Shown here piece by piece: positions 53,499-63,799 of a stretch of DNA of 64,000 nucleotides (its first letter is position 1; each line of letters starts with the position of its first letter). The notes under the pieces were generated by a model. That model was not told the DNA's origin, did not search any database, and was given only the letters and a program-made list of their open reading frames with translations. A program made the translations under genes and the position numbers. Origin of the DNA: Notospermus geniculatus (lineage: Eukaryota; Nemertea; Pilidiophora; Heteronemertea; Lineidae); the NCBI GenBank assembly GCA_002633025.1, contig NMRB01000038.1, forward strand, positions 129,177-193,176, in the 5' to 3' direction.

Positions 53499-53734
53499 GG
53501 GCCGTTTAGACGACAAGCCAAAAAACCACATTCGGATTCGATCCGATTGGATCCGATCGACCTCATCCAGTCTCATTTGCGTTTAGACGAGATTTGAATG
53601 TGGTCCAATGTGGTCAAAATCCACATTGGACCGCATTGGGTAACGTTTACACGTAAAAGTTTTGAACCCACAATCTGATTCGAACCGATTCAATCGGATC
53701 GCATGTGGATTTTTGCCTGTCGTCTAAACGGCCC
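53499..53734. mobile_element. Palindromic MITE GGGCCGTTTAGACGAC, copy 2
   Basis: Inverted relative of 52399-52625 with the same termini and arms. The two copies flank the 493-bp MITE, creating a larger inverted structure 52399-53734. Confidence 0.82.
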
Positions 53735-53804
53735 TATAATCAAGTCGAGGGTAAGAAGTCCTATCTTATTTTAAAACATTCAAAGATAAATTTTGCCGGT
53801 GTAT

Positions 53805-54047
53805 AGACCGTTCTCAAATTGACGTAAACGACAAAGATCTGCGCACTTCCGCCGAAATCTCAACCATAACCTCGATCTGAAGCTGAATGACGTGACGCAG
53901 ACAATCCTACGACAGTGACGTCGAAGACGTTGCGTCAGACTCGACCATTGCTGAATCATGGATGGCGTCACGTCACCCGGTTTGAGATCGAGGCTGTGGT
54001 TGAGATTTCGGCGGAAGTGCGCAGATCTGCGAATTTGAGAATGGCCT
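53805..54047. mobile_element. 243-bp foldback MITE (TTCTCAAATT termini)
   Basis: AGACCGTTCTCAAATT and AATTTGAGAATGGCCT are the ends. The arms share CAGATCTGCGCACTTCCGCC-type words, GAAATCTCAACC and TGACGTGACGC. It explains the minus-strand frame 53780-54088. Confidence 0.78.
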
Positions 54048-54335
54048 ATTGCAGATGTGTTCACCTTCATTTGACATAAATTTATCATTATTTCAGAGAG
54101 GTTTTTAACTCTTTGACCCCCAAGGCCGAGATAACTCGGTTTCAGTTAGGTGCCCGACACTACCACATTCTTTTGTCATAATTCCGTTATTATTAGTCCG
54201 ATTGAGCTGAAATTTCTTGCAAATAAAAGAGAATTAAATTTTCTACAAGTTGAGCGCCTTTTCGCGCGCGTTTGCTGTAAATATGTAAGAATAGAAGCTC
54301 CCTCTCTTAACCGCGACTTTAGCGACATTTTTTTT

Positions 54336-54420
54336 AAAAAATGGAGCAAAAATACTTTCGAATTTGGCTGTGTGACCGGGTCACACAGCCAAATTCGAAA
54401 GTATTTTTGCTCCATTTTTT
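54336..54420. repeat. Perfect 42-bp-arm palindrome with a 1-nt centre
   Basis: Bases 54336-54377 and 54379-54420 are exact inverted copies around a single G at 54378 (centre GTGACC-G-GGTCAC). No mismatch was found by eye. Confidence 0.9.
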
Positions 54421-54638
54421 ATTGTCATTGTTGGAAAGGGGTTTGCCATACTATAGGCCTACATGACCAGTTGGCACGCCACATCACCGAGAAACATCTG
54501 AGGAAATTATTTTTGCGTCAGTGTGCTTAAAACTGGCCCTCTCGAATGGCAGTGCTCGCCTGTTCAGACCGCAGCTGAGCGTGAACGTCTCGTCGCAAAG
54601 GCTACATTTGAGAGGTTGCGCAGCTTTCCGACTCCGAC

Positions 54639-54970
54639 GTCAACTACGAGAATGAATTGCAGTCCGCTATGGACATCCTTGATAAAAACGATTTGATAGA
54701 CGTTTTCGATTCGTCAAACACCATAAATTGAAGGCAGAAAAATCTTGCCTTATAAATCGGAAGTGCGGAGAAATAATGAATATTGAAGTCGTAATCCCAG
54801 TCGTTACGACTTGAATCACGACTATAATATTTGCGATTTACGTGCACTTCCGATTACGAGTCAGAATTATTCTGCCACAAAGTTATGGCATTTTACGATT
54901 TGAAAACATCTATCAAATCGATTTTATCAAGGATGTCTAAAGCGGACTGCAATTCATTCTGGTAGTTGAA
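54639..54970. mobile_element. Foldback MITE, about 330 bp
   Basis: Arms starting GTCAACTACGAGAATG and ending CATTCTGGTAGTTGA share GAATTGCAGTCCGC, GGACATCCTTGATAAAA and TTTGATAGACG-type blocks. The loop (54750-54880) contains further short inverted words (GTCGTAACGACT-like). Confidence 0.75.
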
Positions 54971-55249
54971 GCCGGCCTAAATAACGTGCGCAGTCTTGTC
55001 TATGTACCGTTATTAAAGGCTGCTTCGAAACTCATGTACAGTTAACAGGTTAAGGAGAAACAGCAAATTTACTAGACCCATGTCGGACCCTCTGCAAAAA
55101 GACAGTTTTTTCCAAAAATGGACGTCAAAGGGTTAAGCTCGAGCGTAGGTTATTGTGTGTGTATCGCAGACAAAAGCCTGCACAATAAAATCACGGAATC
55201 AGCGTTGGAAGACCACAGACTTCAGGCTTAAGTTATAGCGCAGCTCATC
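54971..55249. other. Intergenic, nothing recognised
   Basis: No inverted repeat, tandem repeat or exon could be supported. Confidence 0.4.
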
Positions 55250-55920
55250 TAAAGCTAAACTGTGGCTCAAATGTGTCGCGGATCAAGTTGGGATGAGTCG
55301 AATAGGAGCTTATGCGGATGTCAGGTCACACTGCGATTGCCTGCGCTACGACGGAACAGTCGGCATCAGTTGTCGCAATCACGGTCAGGTCACAAAAACG
55401 AAAAATGGGTACGATTGTCGTGGAACAGGCAGCATCTGCGCACAGGGAATCGTAACCGTGTTCAGGTCACCTGCGACTACATCATTGCAAAGGTCTGCCA
55501 GTCATGTGACTTGTGATCATGTGACATTTTCAAGATGGCAGCGCCCATGCAGGGTATGAAAATGCTGATCACTGATTGGTTAACTAAAATAGATCAACTT
55601 CTGGATAATCGCACGACGTCGTAACTCAAGTCAGGTCGACTGCGACTGGATTACGCCCATCGGTATCATGATTCGTCGCGGCGCAAAAGTTCAACATGTT
55701 GAACTCTTGCGATCTGTGATCTTTTTGGTCGGCGACTGTCTGATGCTGATCGTCGCAGGTGAGAAGCAACTGCAGTCATGTCACACCATATCGGCGACTG
55801 ATTTGTTCCACGCTGTCGTGCCTCAGACGCAAAGTGATCCGGAAAAGTCAGCGTGTGCCTGTTCTGTGCCATCGCAAGGTCGACCTGACATCCGCATTAA
55901 GTTACATGTATGGATCAGCT
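55250..55920. mobile_element. Foldback element immediately upstream of gene 2
   Basis: Inverted arms include GCGGATGTCAGGTC (55312) against GACCTGACATCCGC (55880), TCGGCATCAGTTGTCGCA against TGATGCTGATCGTCGCA-like sequence, and CAACATGTTG near the right half. Open frames on both strands here are arm shadows. The right edge lies about 100 bp before the gene 2 start codon. Confidence 0.65.
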
Positions 55921-56022
55921 GAGCTGTTTTTAAACCCAAATCCGGATCAGTTGGTGCATACGGGCCTAACGTCTCAAAGCATACTTCATTTTACAGACCC
56001 TTGAGGAGACACCAAAACAGAT

Positions 56023-56457
56023 ATGGACGACAGTTTTCGGGAAGCATTTTTAGTGGATGGAGAATTGTCCAATCAGAGGGAAGGACAACAGAAGGAAGGA
56101 GATGAAAACCACGTGACCGACAAAGGACATGACGGAATGAGAGAAGAACTTAAGCCTACGGAGGAGGACGAGCCGACATTTGAAACTTTGTTGGACACCT
56201 TGGGTCACTTTGGACGATTTCAGGTCCTTATCTTCTCCCTTTTGGCTTCATCAGATCTCATGAACGCCATGGTTATGATGTATTTGGTATTCGCACCAGC
56301 GACGCCAAGATGGCGCTGCGCCGAATTTGAAGGCCTCAACGTCACTAACGTCATGAACACGACGCATCAGGAGTCATTTGTGAAGACTTGCGAGTATAAC
56401 GGATCGAGATGTATACGGTTCGATTTCGATAAGGACTACACAAGTATTGTTACTGAG
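56023..56457 (+). CDS. SLC22-like organic-ion transporter gene 2, first coding exon
   Basis: Starts at ATG 56023 (context GATATGG) and ends before the GTATGT donor at 56458 in phase 0, encoding 145 residues. About 65 acidic, hydrophilic residues form the cytoplasmic N-terminus. TFETLLDTLGHFGRFQ, typical of SLC22 proteins, precedes TM1 (about residues 67-87). The start of the large extracellular loop follows, with Cys residues (RWRCAEF, KTCEYNGSRC) and an N-glycosylation-type NVTN. The exon closes at SIVTE, where family members continue WDLVC, exactly what the exon at 63363 supplies. ACCAAAACAG just before the ATG could be an acceptor, so an upstream non-coding exon is possible. It is a tandem paralogue of gene 1. 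Confidence 0.9.
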
Positions 56458-56587
56458 GTATGTGCTTTCGCGGCGGTTACACACCCAAGCAGATAGCAGG
56501 AAGAACTGTCGGCTGCTGTATTCCAATCTCGTACCCAGAGATTCGTTACGCTCGTGCCGAGGTTGTAGTCTTGGGTGACGGCTGGCT

Positions 56588-59399
56588 ATTTCGCACCTTA
56601 TGCCCCGCTTTCACTGACGCTATGAATGTCCCGAATTGCCCCGAATCTGAAATTGTCGAAATTCGTGGCCAGTCGGGTTGAAAAGTGTGCCGAATGTCAC
56701 GAATAGTTTGAGAAAAAATTACGAATTCAAAGAATCATGTACGAATTGCACGAATAAGGTACGACTCGCTCACGAATGCTCGTGCCCGATTCGTACTTGA
56801 TTCGTGAATACATTCTGGACATTCGTGCATGTTTTCGGGGTGGGTCCATGATGCCGCGCTTTCATTGACGCTACGAATGTCCCGAATCAGAAATTTGTCC
56901 GGTTCGTAGATAAATTATGGTTCCCGATCAGTCAGATCGGGAACCATATTGTTTTTGGTCATGGTGTCTGTGTGTGCGTGTGTGTGTGTCATTCTGTGTG
57001 TCCGGTCTGTCACACCTTCATATCTCATCTCCTTGAACAGCTACAGCCTTGGAAACAAGTCCTACCCCTAGGTTTGTCAACCTGGGCAATCCAATGAGCC
57101 AATAATTTTCAATCTCAGATGCCTCCATCATGATGTAATCAACATATCGGACTTGATATTTTGTCCATCACGCTTTTATCTGATGGCATAACTCGGCTCC
57201 TACAACACCTAGAGCAATGGAAATAAGTTGTACCCTTAGGTTTTCATACCCTAGGAATCGAATGGACTGATTACTTTTGATGTGAGATGTTGGGATCATG
57301 CTGGTATCGATATCACGAAATTGATATTTTCACGTAACTTGCCATATTGTCAACTGAGCAACATGAAACAAGTCTTACTTCATGCCTACTTATCCAAAGA
57401 CTGGACTATGTTAACCCTTTCACGCCCGGACCAAGTTGAAAAGTGTACATTTCGTAAGATGAATCTCTGATGTCTCTACAAAAACGTGCCTAGCTCCCTA
57501 AAACTGCCACCAAACCTGGCCACAAGAGACTCATTCTGGAGGCAACTAAATGGACCACGACCTCATGCAGGTTTGCTTCTTCCAAAATGTCTGTGAGAGA
57601 AACAGGAGAGAGCCGTAGATGCAAGTTGTGACCAAATAGTCGCATTAGGCCTACGTTTTCGTCAGGTTGCCAATCTTTAAACGTCTATATCTCGATAACC
57701 GCTGCTCCTACGCGTCTGTCGCTAGGCCAAAATTCGGCTACTTTTTTCTCCTCTTTCTTTTGGCGCTAGTCGCGTCGTCGTATCTGCTTCCGTTCCTGAG
57801 ATATGGCCATTTTGTCACAACATGTCAGATTTGCACTTTGGAGTCTGTCAGTCTAGACCTCGGGAGAAGCTTTAAAACGCAATTTTAGCCAGGTTTCTTC
57901 AGACAGAGCAAAATCGCGTATTGAGGGGGGGGGGGTAGTCTCGCATTAAAAAATATGCAAATAGAACATCAATCGGTCCACTGGTTACGATTCTAGGTCA
58001 GTTTGAACGTCCGAGGGTGTGTGGCACAGGCCATGCTCGCCAAACGGCGAGTTTGGGCGCGTAAGGGTTAAAATTCTCAGCCTCAAGTGTCCGGGTGTTC
58101 GATGAGCTTTTTGATATATCAAATTTGATAATTTGAAATATCTCTGCCCGTGGTCGAGGTAGAGACATGATATCACCCACACTTAACTTATTGATGATGC
58201 TCATTTCGATTATGCCACGACCTTGATGATCAGAGGTCAAGGTCAAGGTCAGAGGTCAACGCCAAACTTGACAATTTCAAATATATCTGCCTGTGGTAGC
58301 AATAGAGACATGATATGACCCATACTTTAGGTTATTGAGGACGCCCATTTCGATTATGCAATGACTTTGATTATCAGAGGTCAAGGTCAAGGTCAAACTT
58401 GATAATTTGTAATATTTCTGCTGTGGTAGGGGTAGAGGCATGATATCAACCGTACCTAGGGACCTAAGTTATTTAGAATGCCCATTTCGATTATGCAATG
58501 ACCTTGATGATCAGATATCCAGGTCAATGTCAAGGTCAAGGTCAACCATGGGATGAGTTATTGGCATGAGGTCAAGTTCATGTCATATCATATCATGTCA
58601 ATCATGTCATGTTACGTCATGTCATGTCATATATCATATCGCATGGTATCATGCCGCACCACATCACATCACATCAAGGTAGCCTTATCTCTGTCAATGT
58701 ATCATGATCTCTATCAATGTATCTGATCTCTATCAATGTATCTTGATCTCTATACAGTGTACCATTCGTGTAGAAGTACCTGTACATCGGGAACCATACG
58801 ACATTTACAATGTCATCTTGTTCTCAAACGTTTCGTGCAGTTCGTAAATGATTCGGTAGTTGATTCCTGTTGCATTCGTACAATTCGTGTGAGTTCGTCG
58901 AGCCGCAACGACAGTTTTTGTTCGTCAAAAACATTCGTGGGACGGTTCACTAATTTCTAATTCGTAGAGATCGTAAACACTTCGCAACTCTTTCTTCTCG
59001 TCCGTAACAGCGTCGTAGTCGATTCTTTTGCATTCGGGGCTATTCGTGTCTCCCTCAAATTCGTGGACCCACGCCGAAAACATCCCGAAACAGGCGCGAA
59101 TGTCCCGAATGTACTTATGAATCAAGTACGAACCAGTCACGAATGGGCCAAGAATATTCGTAGGCGAATCGTAAGTGAGTCGTACCTTATTCGTACAATT
59201 CTTACAATTCTCACAATTCTTACTTACGATTCTTGGAATTCGTACTTTGCAGTTGAATTTGTCCGTGAAAATCGTGAGCGTTCCCACGAAAGTAACCCAC
59301 AGGAACGAACCTTACAAATTTCAGATTCGGGGCGATTCGGGACAATCGTAGCGTCAGTGAAAGCGGGACATAAGTGTGATTTGTGGCATGGTGCGAAAT
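56588..59399. mobile_element. Foldback element in gene 2 intron 1 (ATTTCGCACC termini)
   Basis: The left arm (56588-56910) and right arm (about 58830-59399) pair. Shared blocks are ATTTCGCACC, CCCGCTTTCACTGACGCTA, CCCCGAATCTGAAATT, GTACGAATTG and AGGTACGACTC. The arms are dense in ACGAAT/ATTCGT words. It is split by the element at 56905-58822. Confidence 0.75.
56905..58822. mobile_element. Nested element with GGTTCCCGAT ends and tandem AAGGTCA array
   Basis: Opens with a hairpin TATGGTTCCCGAT / ATCGGGAACCATA (56916-56947) and ends near TGTACATCGGGAACCATACG (58780-58800). The same end is seen at 4546-4602. The interior shares long stretches with 49600-50250 (GATGCCTCCATCAT, TATCTGATGGC, GAAACAAGTCT). 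The right half is the tandem array with TCAAGGTCAAGGTCA. A GTGTGTGTGT microsatellite lies near 56975. Confidence 0.7.
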
Positions 59400-59772
59400 T
59401 AGACCGCAGATGCATTTAAATAATTGCAGTGTAAAATATTACTCACAAAAATGTTATTAGAAAGCACTACTTGGAGCTCTACATAAACTTGAGGTGAAAC
59501 GGTCAAAAATTAGTATACTCTAACCTCTTAGATGTAAAACCGGCTCATTAAAGCTGACAGGTCAGATATACTCTCCCACTTGTATGCAAAAATTTTTACG
59601 CTCAACTTCGGCAGACCACGAGGCTGCCGAAGTCGAGCGTTCGGTAATGTTCGTAATGTACACCCTTAATCATAAGTAAATGCACACCTAATAATCTTGA
59701 ATATTTCCCAAAATCTTCATCGGATCAACCTTTGCTTTTTACGGCAATTATTTAGGACATCACGTCCGTCTA

Positions 59773-60640
59773 TACGTTGCCTCGTGAAGGATACCTATTA
59801 GGTATCTTGCAGCTAACCGACCTAACGTACGAAAATTACTTATGCAGCGACTTAGAGTACGATATTCTCCAACGAAATGTCTCTATACTACAGCCTTACA
59901 CTATGCATGGCCCTACCGCCAATTTACCCCACGCTTGGAGAATGATTTTCGTCACCACAGATGAAACAGTGACTTATAATAAATTACCCGCCCCTTTTCC
60001 ACACGATTGTCTGTCCAAGCGATCGCTCCTGTAATGACGAATAAAGTGCGCGGAATTATTCGTTAGAGACCCCATTATTACATAGGGAAGGCAGATAGTA
60101 TTGCCTATTCCCATTGACCGTCATGCTTCGCGCGCCCCCGTGTGACAAATTAAGAAATGATATTTGTTTTGGATCGGCATGCATGTAGCTTGGCAAAAAT
60201 CGATACTCTTGCAACAAAAGTTGCATTATTAAGAATGTTTACTCAGTTAATTCCCTCCGCACAAAATCTCGTATTCTGCGACGAAGCGCTTCTTCAGTGC
60301 GGCCATCATAAATAGCTCGCAATTTGGGCAGGCAAGCTTCCTCGGACATGCGCAAGGACGCAATCTCCCTGGCACCCCTATCGAGCTGATTGAGTAGCGC
60401 CATGCATGAATTAGATATTGGCCAATAGACTAACAGATCTTATTACCATTATGCCGAAGGCGTGGTGACGAAAATCATTCTCCAAGCGTGGGGTAAATTG
60501 GCGGTAGGGCCATGCATAGTGTAAGACTGTTGTATGGAGACATTTCGTTGGAGAATATCGTACTATACGTCGCCGCATAAGTAATTTTCGTTGGTTAGGT
60601 CGGTTAGCTGCAAGATACCTATTAGGTATCTTTCACGGAA
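59773..60640. mobile_element. Foldback with GATACCTATTAGGTATC motif
   Basis: The left arm (59773-59980) and right arm (60465-60640) pair: GATACCTATTAGGTATC, TTGCAGCTAACCGACC, GATATTCTCCAACGAAATG, AATTTACCCCACGCTTGG. Partial further copies of the arm lie at 60640-60720 and, inverted, near 61170-61215. This suggests a composite of two or more related elements ending near 61215. Confidence 0.68.
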
Positions 60641-61215
60641 CGCTACGTAAGCTAAGGTTATTACTTATACGGTGACGTATTCTCCAATAATAGAATCTTT
60701 GTAAATAGTGCCGTACAGTGCCCATGACATGTATGGATGTAACTGCTCCGTTGGAGAATGTTTTGCGTTAGTCTACGTTCTCAATGAACGTAGCCAGATG
60801 TGTAGCCTGATTGGCCACTGCCCATTGGAACTCCTCCTCCCAGCCAGGCGTCGCTGACCTCCATCTGGTATCAAATGTCCATATTTGGACATGAGCTGTC
60901 GCCTGGTTCCTCTGGCCACCGTTTAGATGGCGCTGCGTTGACGGTGCCCAGTCAACATGAGTCAGGTTGCCGTTTAGTTACCACCTTGCAGTTGACATTC
61001 GTTCCTCATTTAAGCGTGAGCATGAAGCCTGCTTCAGTGGGCTACCGTTTAGTCCGCAGACTACTATTATCAATAATTATTCATTTAGCCACCTTCCACG
61101 ATCATGGAAGGAGCGATTGGCCAGCCAATCAGCTGCGCAGTTGGGTTACGTTAGGTAAGGTAGTCGTATAGGTAATTACGTACTATACGTAGCGTTCCGT
61201 GAAAGATACCTATTA

Positions 61216-62141
61216 CACCCTGCGCATAGGAACAACGTCATCATTCACTCGCCTGGCAACCGGAAGTGAAGGATCGAGGGCTCTCTGAAAATCCAACACT
61301 CGAACCTTCAAAATGGAAGAGGTAATCACCGCCGTAGTAATAAGCACATCCTACCGAATCCAAACGCATTGAATAAACAAAGTATCCGATTACTTATCAA
61401 TGACCGCGGATACTGCACCGAAATAAGTAGTCACCACAGAGATTGGTGTATCAAGAGAAAGCATTAGAGTCGCCTCGTCTACGCCGTCTGTAGGTCGCCA
61501 TGACCGCGCATACGCAATGCCACGTACGCCTAGGCCTACCACTGAGTTACCTAACATGGGAAACGTAAGGCGTTCAGTTGCCCAAAAGTTTACAAAAGTT
61601 CAGGCCTATGGACGAGTCCATTGTCACTGAATGGCTTGGCAGTGTGGTTTACAGCCCTATCCTTTGAATGACATAACTCCTAATTCCCCTTTCGGTTCTC
61701 CCATGGAGCAATAACCTAGAATGGAGCAATAACCTAGAATAGTCTAGGTTATTCCTCCATGGTTCTCCATAGTGTCAGGTGATTACTAAATTGGGAGGGG
61801 CAACTCAGTGCATAGGCCTATACTGCTGTACATGCATGAATTCATGCATGGCGAAGGCCTCCTGTGAAGAGGCGTAGGAGCGGACGTGGTTGCACTCGCT
61901 ATTATGCACGACCGGAGCTAATATTTATTTTGAGGACAAATCGTTGCATGTGTTGTCCAATTGCCATGTATGCGGAATTAGTTTTCGTTTGGACTTCTCC
62001 ATTTTTGACGCATATTGCCTACGATTTCTTTGGATACGTACACTGTATATTTTGAGCCTAGCTCTGTCTATGCAGAGCCTCGATCCTTCACTTCCGGTTA
62101 TCAGGCGAGTGAATGATGACGTAGTTCCTGTGCGCAGGGTG
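61216..62141. mobile_element. TA-flanked foldback (CACCCTGCGCA termini)
   Basis: The ends CACCCTGCGCATAGGAAC and GTTCCTGTGCGCAGGGTG pair, with inner arms GTCATCATTCACTCGCC and GGAAGTGAAGGATCGAGG. TA flanks each side. A small palindrome at about 61712-61760 (TAACCTAGAAT / ATTCTAGGTTA-like) lies inside. The frames at 61864-62144 are not gene-like. Confidence 0.75.
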
Positions 62142-63009
62142 TAATGGGTGTTTCAAGGTAGGAAGCTTAGTGTACATTACGAACATTACCGAACGCTCGA
62201 CTTCGGCAGCCTCGTGGTCTGCCGGAGTTGAGCGTAAAAATTTTTGCACACAAGTCGGAGAGTATATCTGACCTGTCAGCTTTAACTTGGTTCAAGACCG
62301 CCTGCAAGTATTATGCAGTGAAAAGGGAACATGCATTGCTCTCTGATTGGCAAGATATTCTGTTGGCCAAGTCATGAACTTCTGCTTGCTCATTCAAGAC
62401 ATATTGTTTGGGTTGATGTGGTTCTGTTACAGGAAAATGGGGTTCCTGATGCAAGCAATTTGAAGAACCTGACCACAGTTGTGACCTTGATGGCACATCT
62501 TACGTCACCAAGCTGTACAATTACCACTGACACACAATGGTGTGCAGGAGACGGTGGTACGCATTATATCAGTAGTCCTAAACCCACAGAATATTGCATG
62601 ACGAGCTGAGGTTGTCACGACCTGGTGATCACTGCCCAAAACACAATACCCTCAAAAAGATTGCCGTAGGGAAATCTGTATCACCGGGCAATGGTTTCTA
62701 CTACACCGGTTTTACATCTAAGAGGTTAGAGTAATTCATGCGCAGTGTGTTAGACACGTGTCTTGGAAACCCCGAAGTAGTCCGTAGCCGTCTCCAAAGA
62801 TTAGTTGAGCGACCTACAACCTTGGCCCTAGCGTAACGAACCTCTGGGTTCGAGATTGGCTGTATTTGTGCATGTTATATGTGTCAGTCGCGAAGCTACA
62901 GGAGTGCCACAGGGTGGATTTTTTTTCCCGTAATTCTTCGTAGTATAGCCTGTCGTGTGTCTATCACAACAATGGAGCAGTTTTGTGTGCAGTGGACATG
63001 GGTAAAATA

Positions 63010-63273
63010 GGCCAAGGGAGTAAGAAATAAAAGTGGAACATAGGAAGTGGGAAATTTGGGACTTTTTTCGAACTTTTCAATTTCTCAAATTGCGACAGAT
63101 TTTTTCCCATTTTGAGAAATGTTCTTAAAATGACATGACATTTTGTCTGATTTTTCGGGCAATATTTCTCAAAATGGGAAAAAGATTTACCCAAATTTGA
63201 GAAATTGATAAATTCGCTCAAAAGTGCAAAATTTCCCACTTCTTTTCCACTTCTATTTCTTACTCCCTTGGCC
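63010..63273. mobile_element. Foldback MITE 89 bp before a gene 2 exon
   Basis: The ends GGCCAAGGGAGTAAGAAAT and its complement pair, with arms AAGTGG, CATTTTGAGAAAT and TTGAGAAATTG. Size is 264 bp. It explains the AT-rich minus-strand frame 62964-63239. Confidence 0.78.
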
Positions 63274-63362
63274 CTAATCGTGTGTTTTTAACCCCGTACC
63301 ACCATAATACAAGTAGGCCTACCACACTGAGCGAACTGAACGTTTTTTTGGTACATTTCCAG

Positions 63363-63591
63363 TGGGATCTGGTCTGTGACAAGAAATACATACCGAAACT
63401 GACTTCCTCTATTCTGATGTTCGGCAACCTCATCGGTTCAATAATGGCGTCACAACTGGCAGACCTGTACGGCCGCCAGACAGTCCTACGGATTTCCTTT
63501 TCCCTCCAACTTCTTCTACAGATCGCGGTTGGTTTCAGCATCAACTGGCAGATGTATGCCGCGTTGCGATTTATAACTGGAATATTCTTAG
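63363..63591 (+). CDS. SLC22-like gene 2, second coding exon (TM2-TM4)
   Basis: Acceptor TACATTTCCAG (AG at 63361-63362), donor GTAAGC at 63592, entry phase 0, exit after one base of a Gly codon. The exon starts WDLVCDKKYIPKLTSS, the conserved SLC22 junction that directly follows the VTE ending of the first exon. TM2 follows, then the major-facilitator loop SQLADLYGRQ (motif A, G/D-x-x-GR), TM3 and TM4 (MYAALRFITGIFLG). The one-base exit phase is exactly what gene 1's exon at 1019 needs at its start, showing conserved exon structure between the paralogues. Frames past 63591 are intron read-through. Confidence 0.93.
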
Positions 63592-63799
63592 GTAAGCGAG
63601 GGAAGAGAGCGGTGTTCCAAGGAAGATTTGAACGCAGAAAATCAGCATTGTATAAGCTAGGAATCCACTGCTGATTTTCTGCTTTAGTGCGACTTGCTTT
63701 GCAACCGGCTACCTGCGATTGATACGATCGCAAGGAACTGATAACGATCGCGACCGATTGCCGACTGACCACATCTTTGCTCATTGGTCCTAGCTTTAA
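63592..63799. other. Start of gene 2 intron 2
   Basis: An inverted pair (GCAGAAAATCAGCA near 63636 / TGCTGATTTTCTGC near 63670) forms a small hairpin, probably a minimal MITE. Short CGATCG-type inverted words follow (63725-63760). Confidence 0.5.

Larger units (their letters stand above)
59552..62281. mobile_element. AGCTGA-type TTAA element, 2.7 kb, with nested insertions
   Basis: The ends AGCTGACAGGTCAGATATA and its complement are flanked by TTAA (59548-59551, 62282-62285). Arms of about 120 bp share CGCTCAACTTCGGCAGACC-type and GCTCGACTTCGGCAG words. The interior is filled by other foldbacks (59773-60640 and 61216-62141). Confidence 0.87.
59517..62732. mobile_element. Outer foldback element in gene 2 intron 1 (ACTCTAACCTCTTAG termini)
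   Basis: ACTCTAACCTCTTAGATGTA (continuing AAACCGG) at 59517 has its exact complement ending at 62732. It hosts the AGCTGA element at 59552-62281, which begins 8 bases inside the left end. Its own remaining interior is 62286-62705, where no gene is recognised. Confidence 0.75.
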
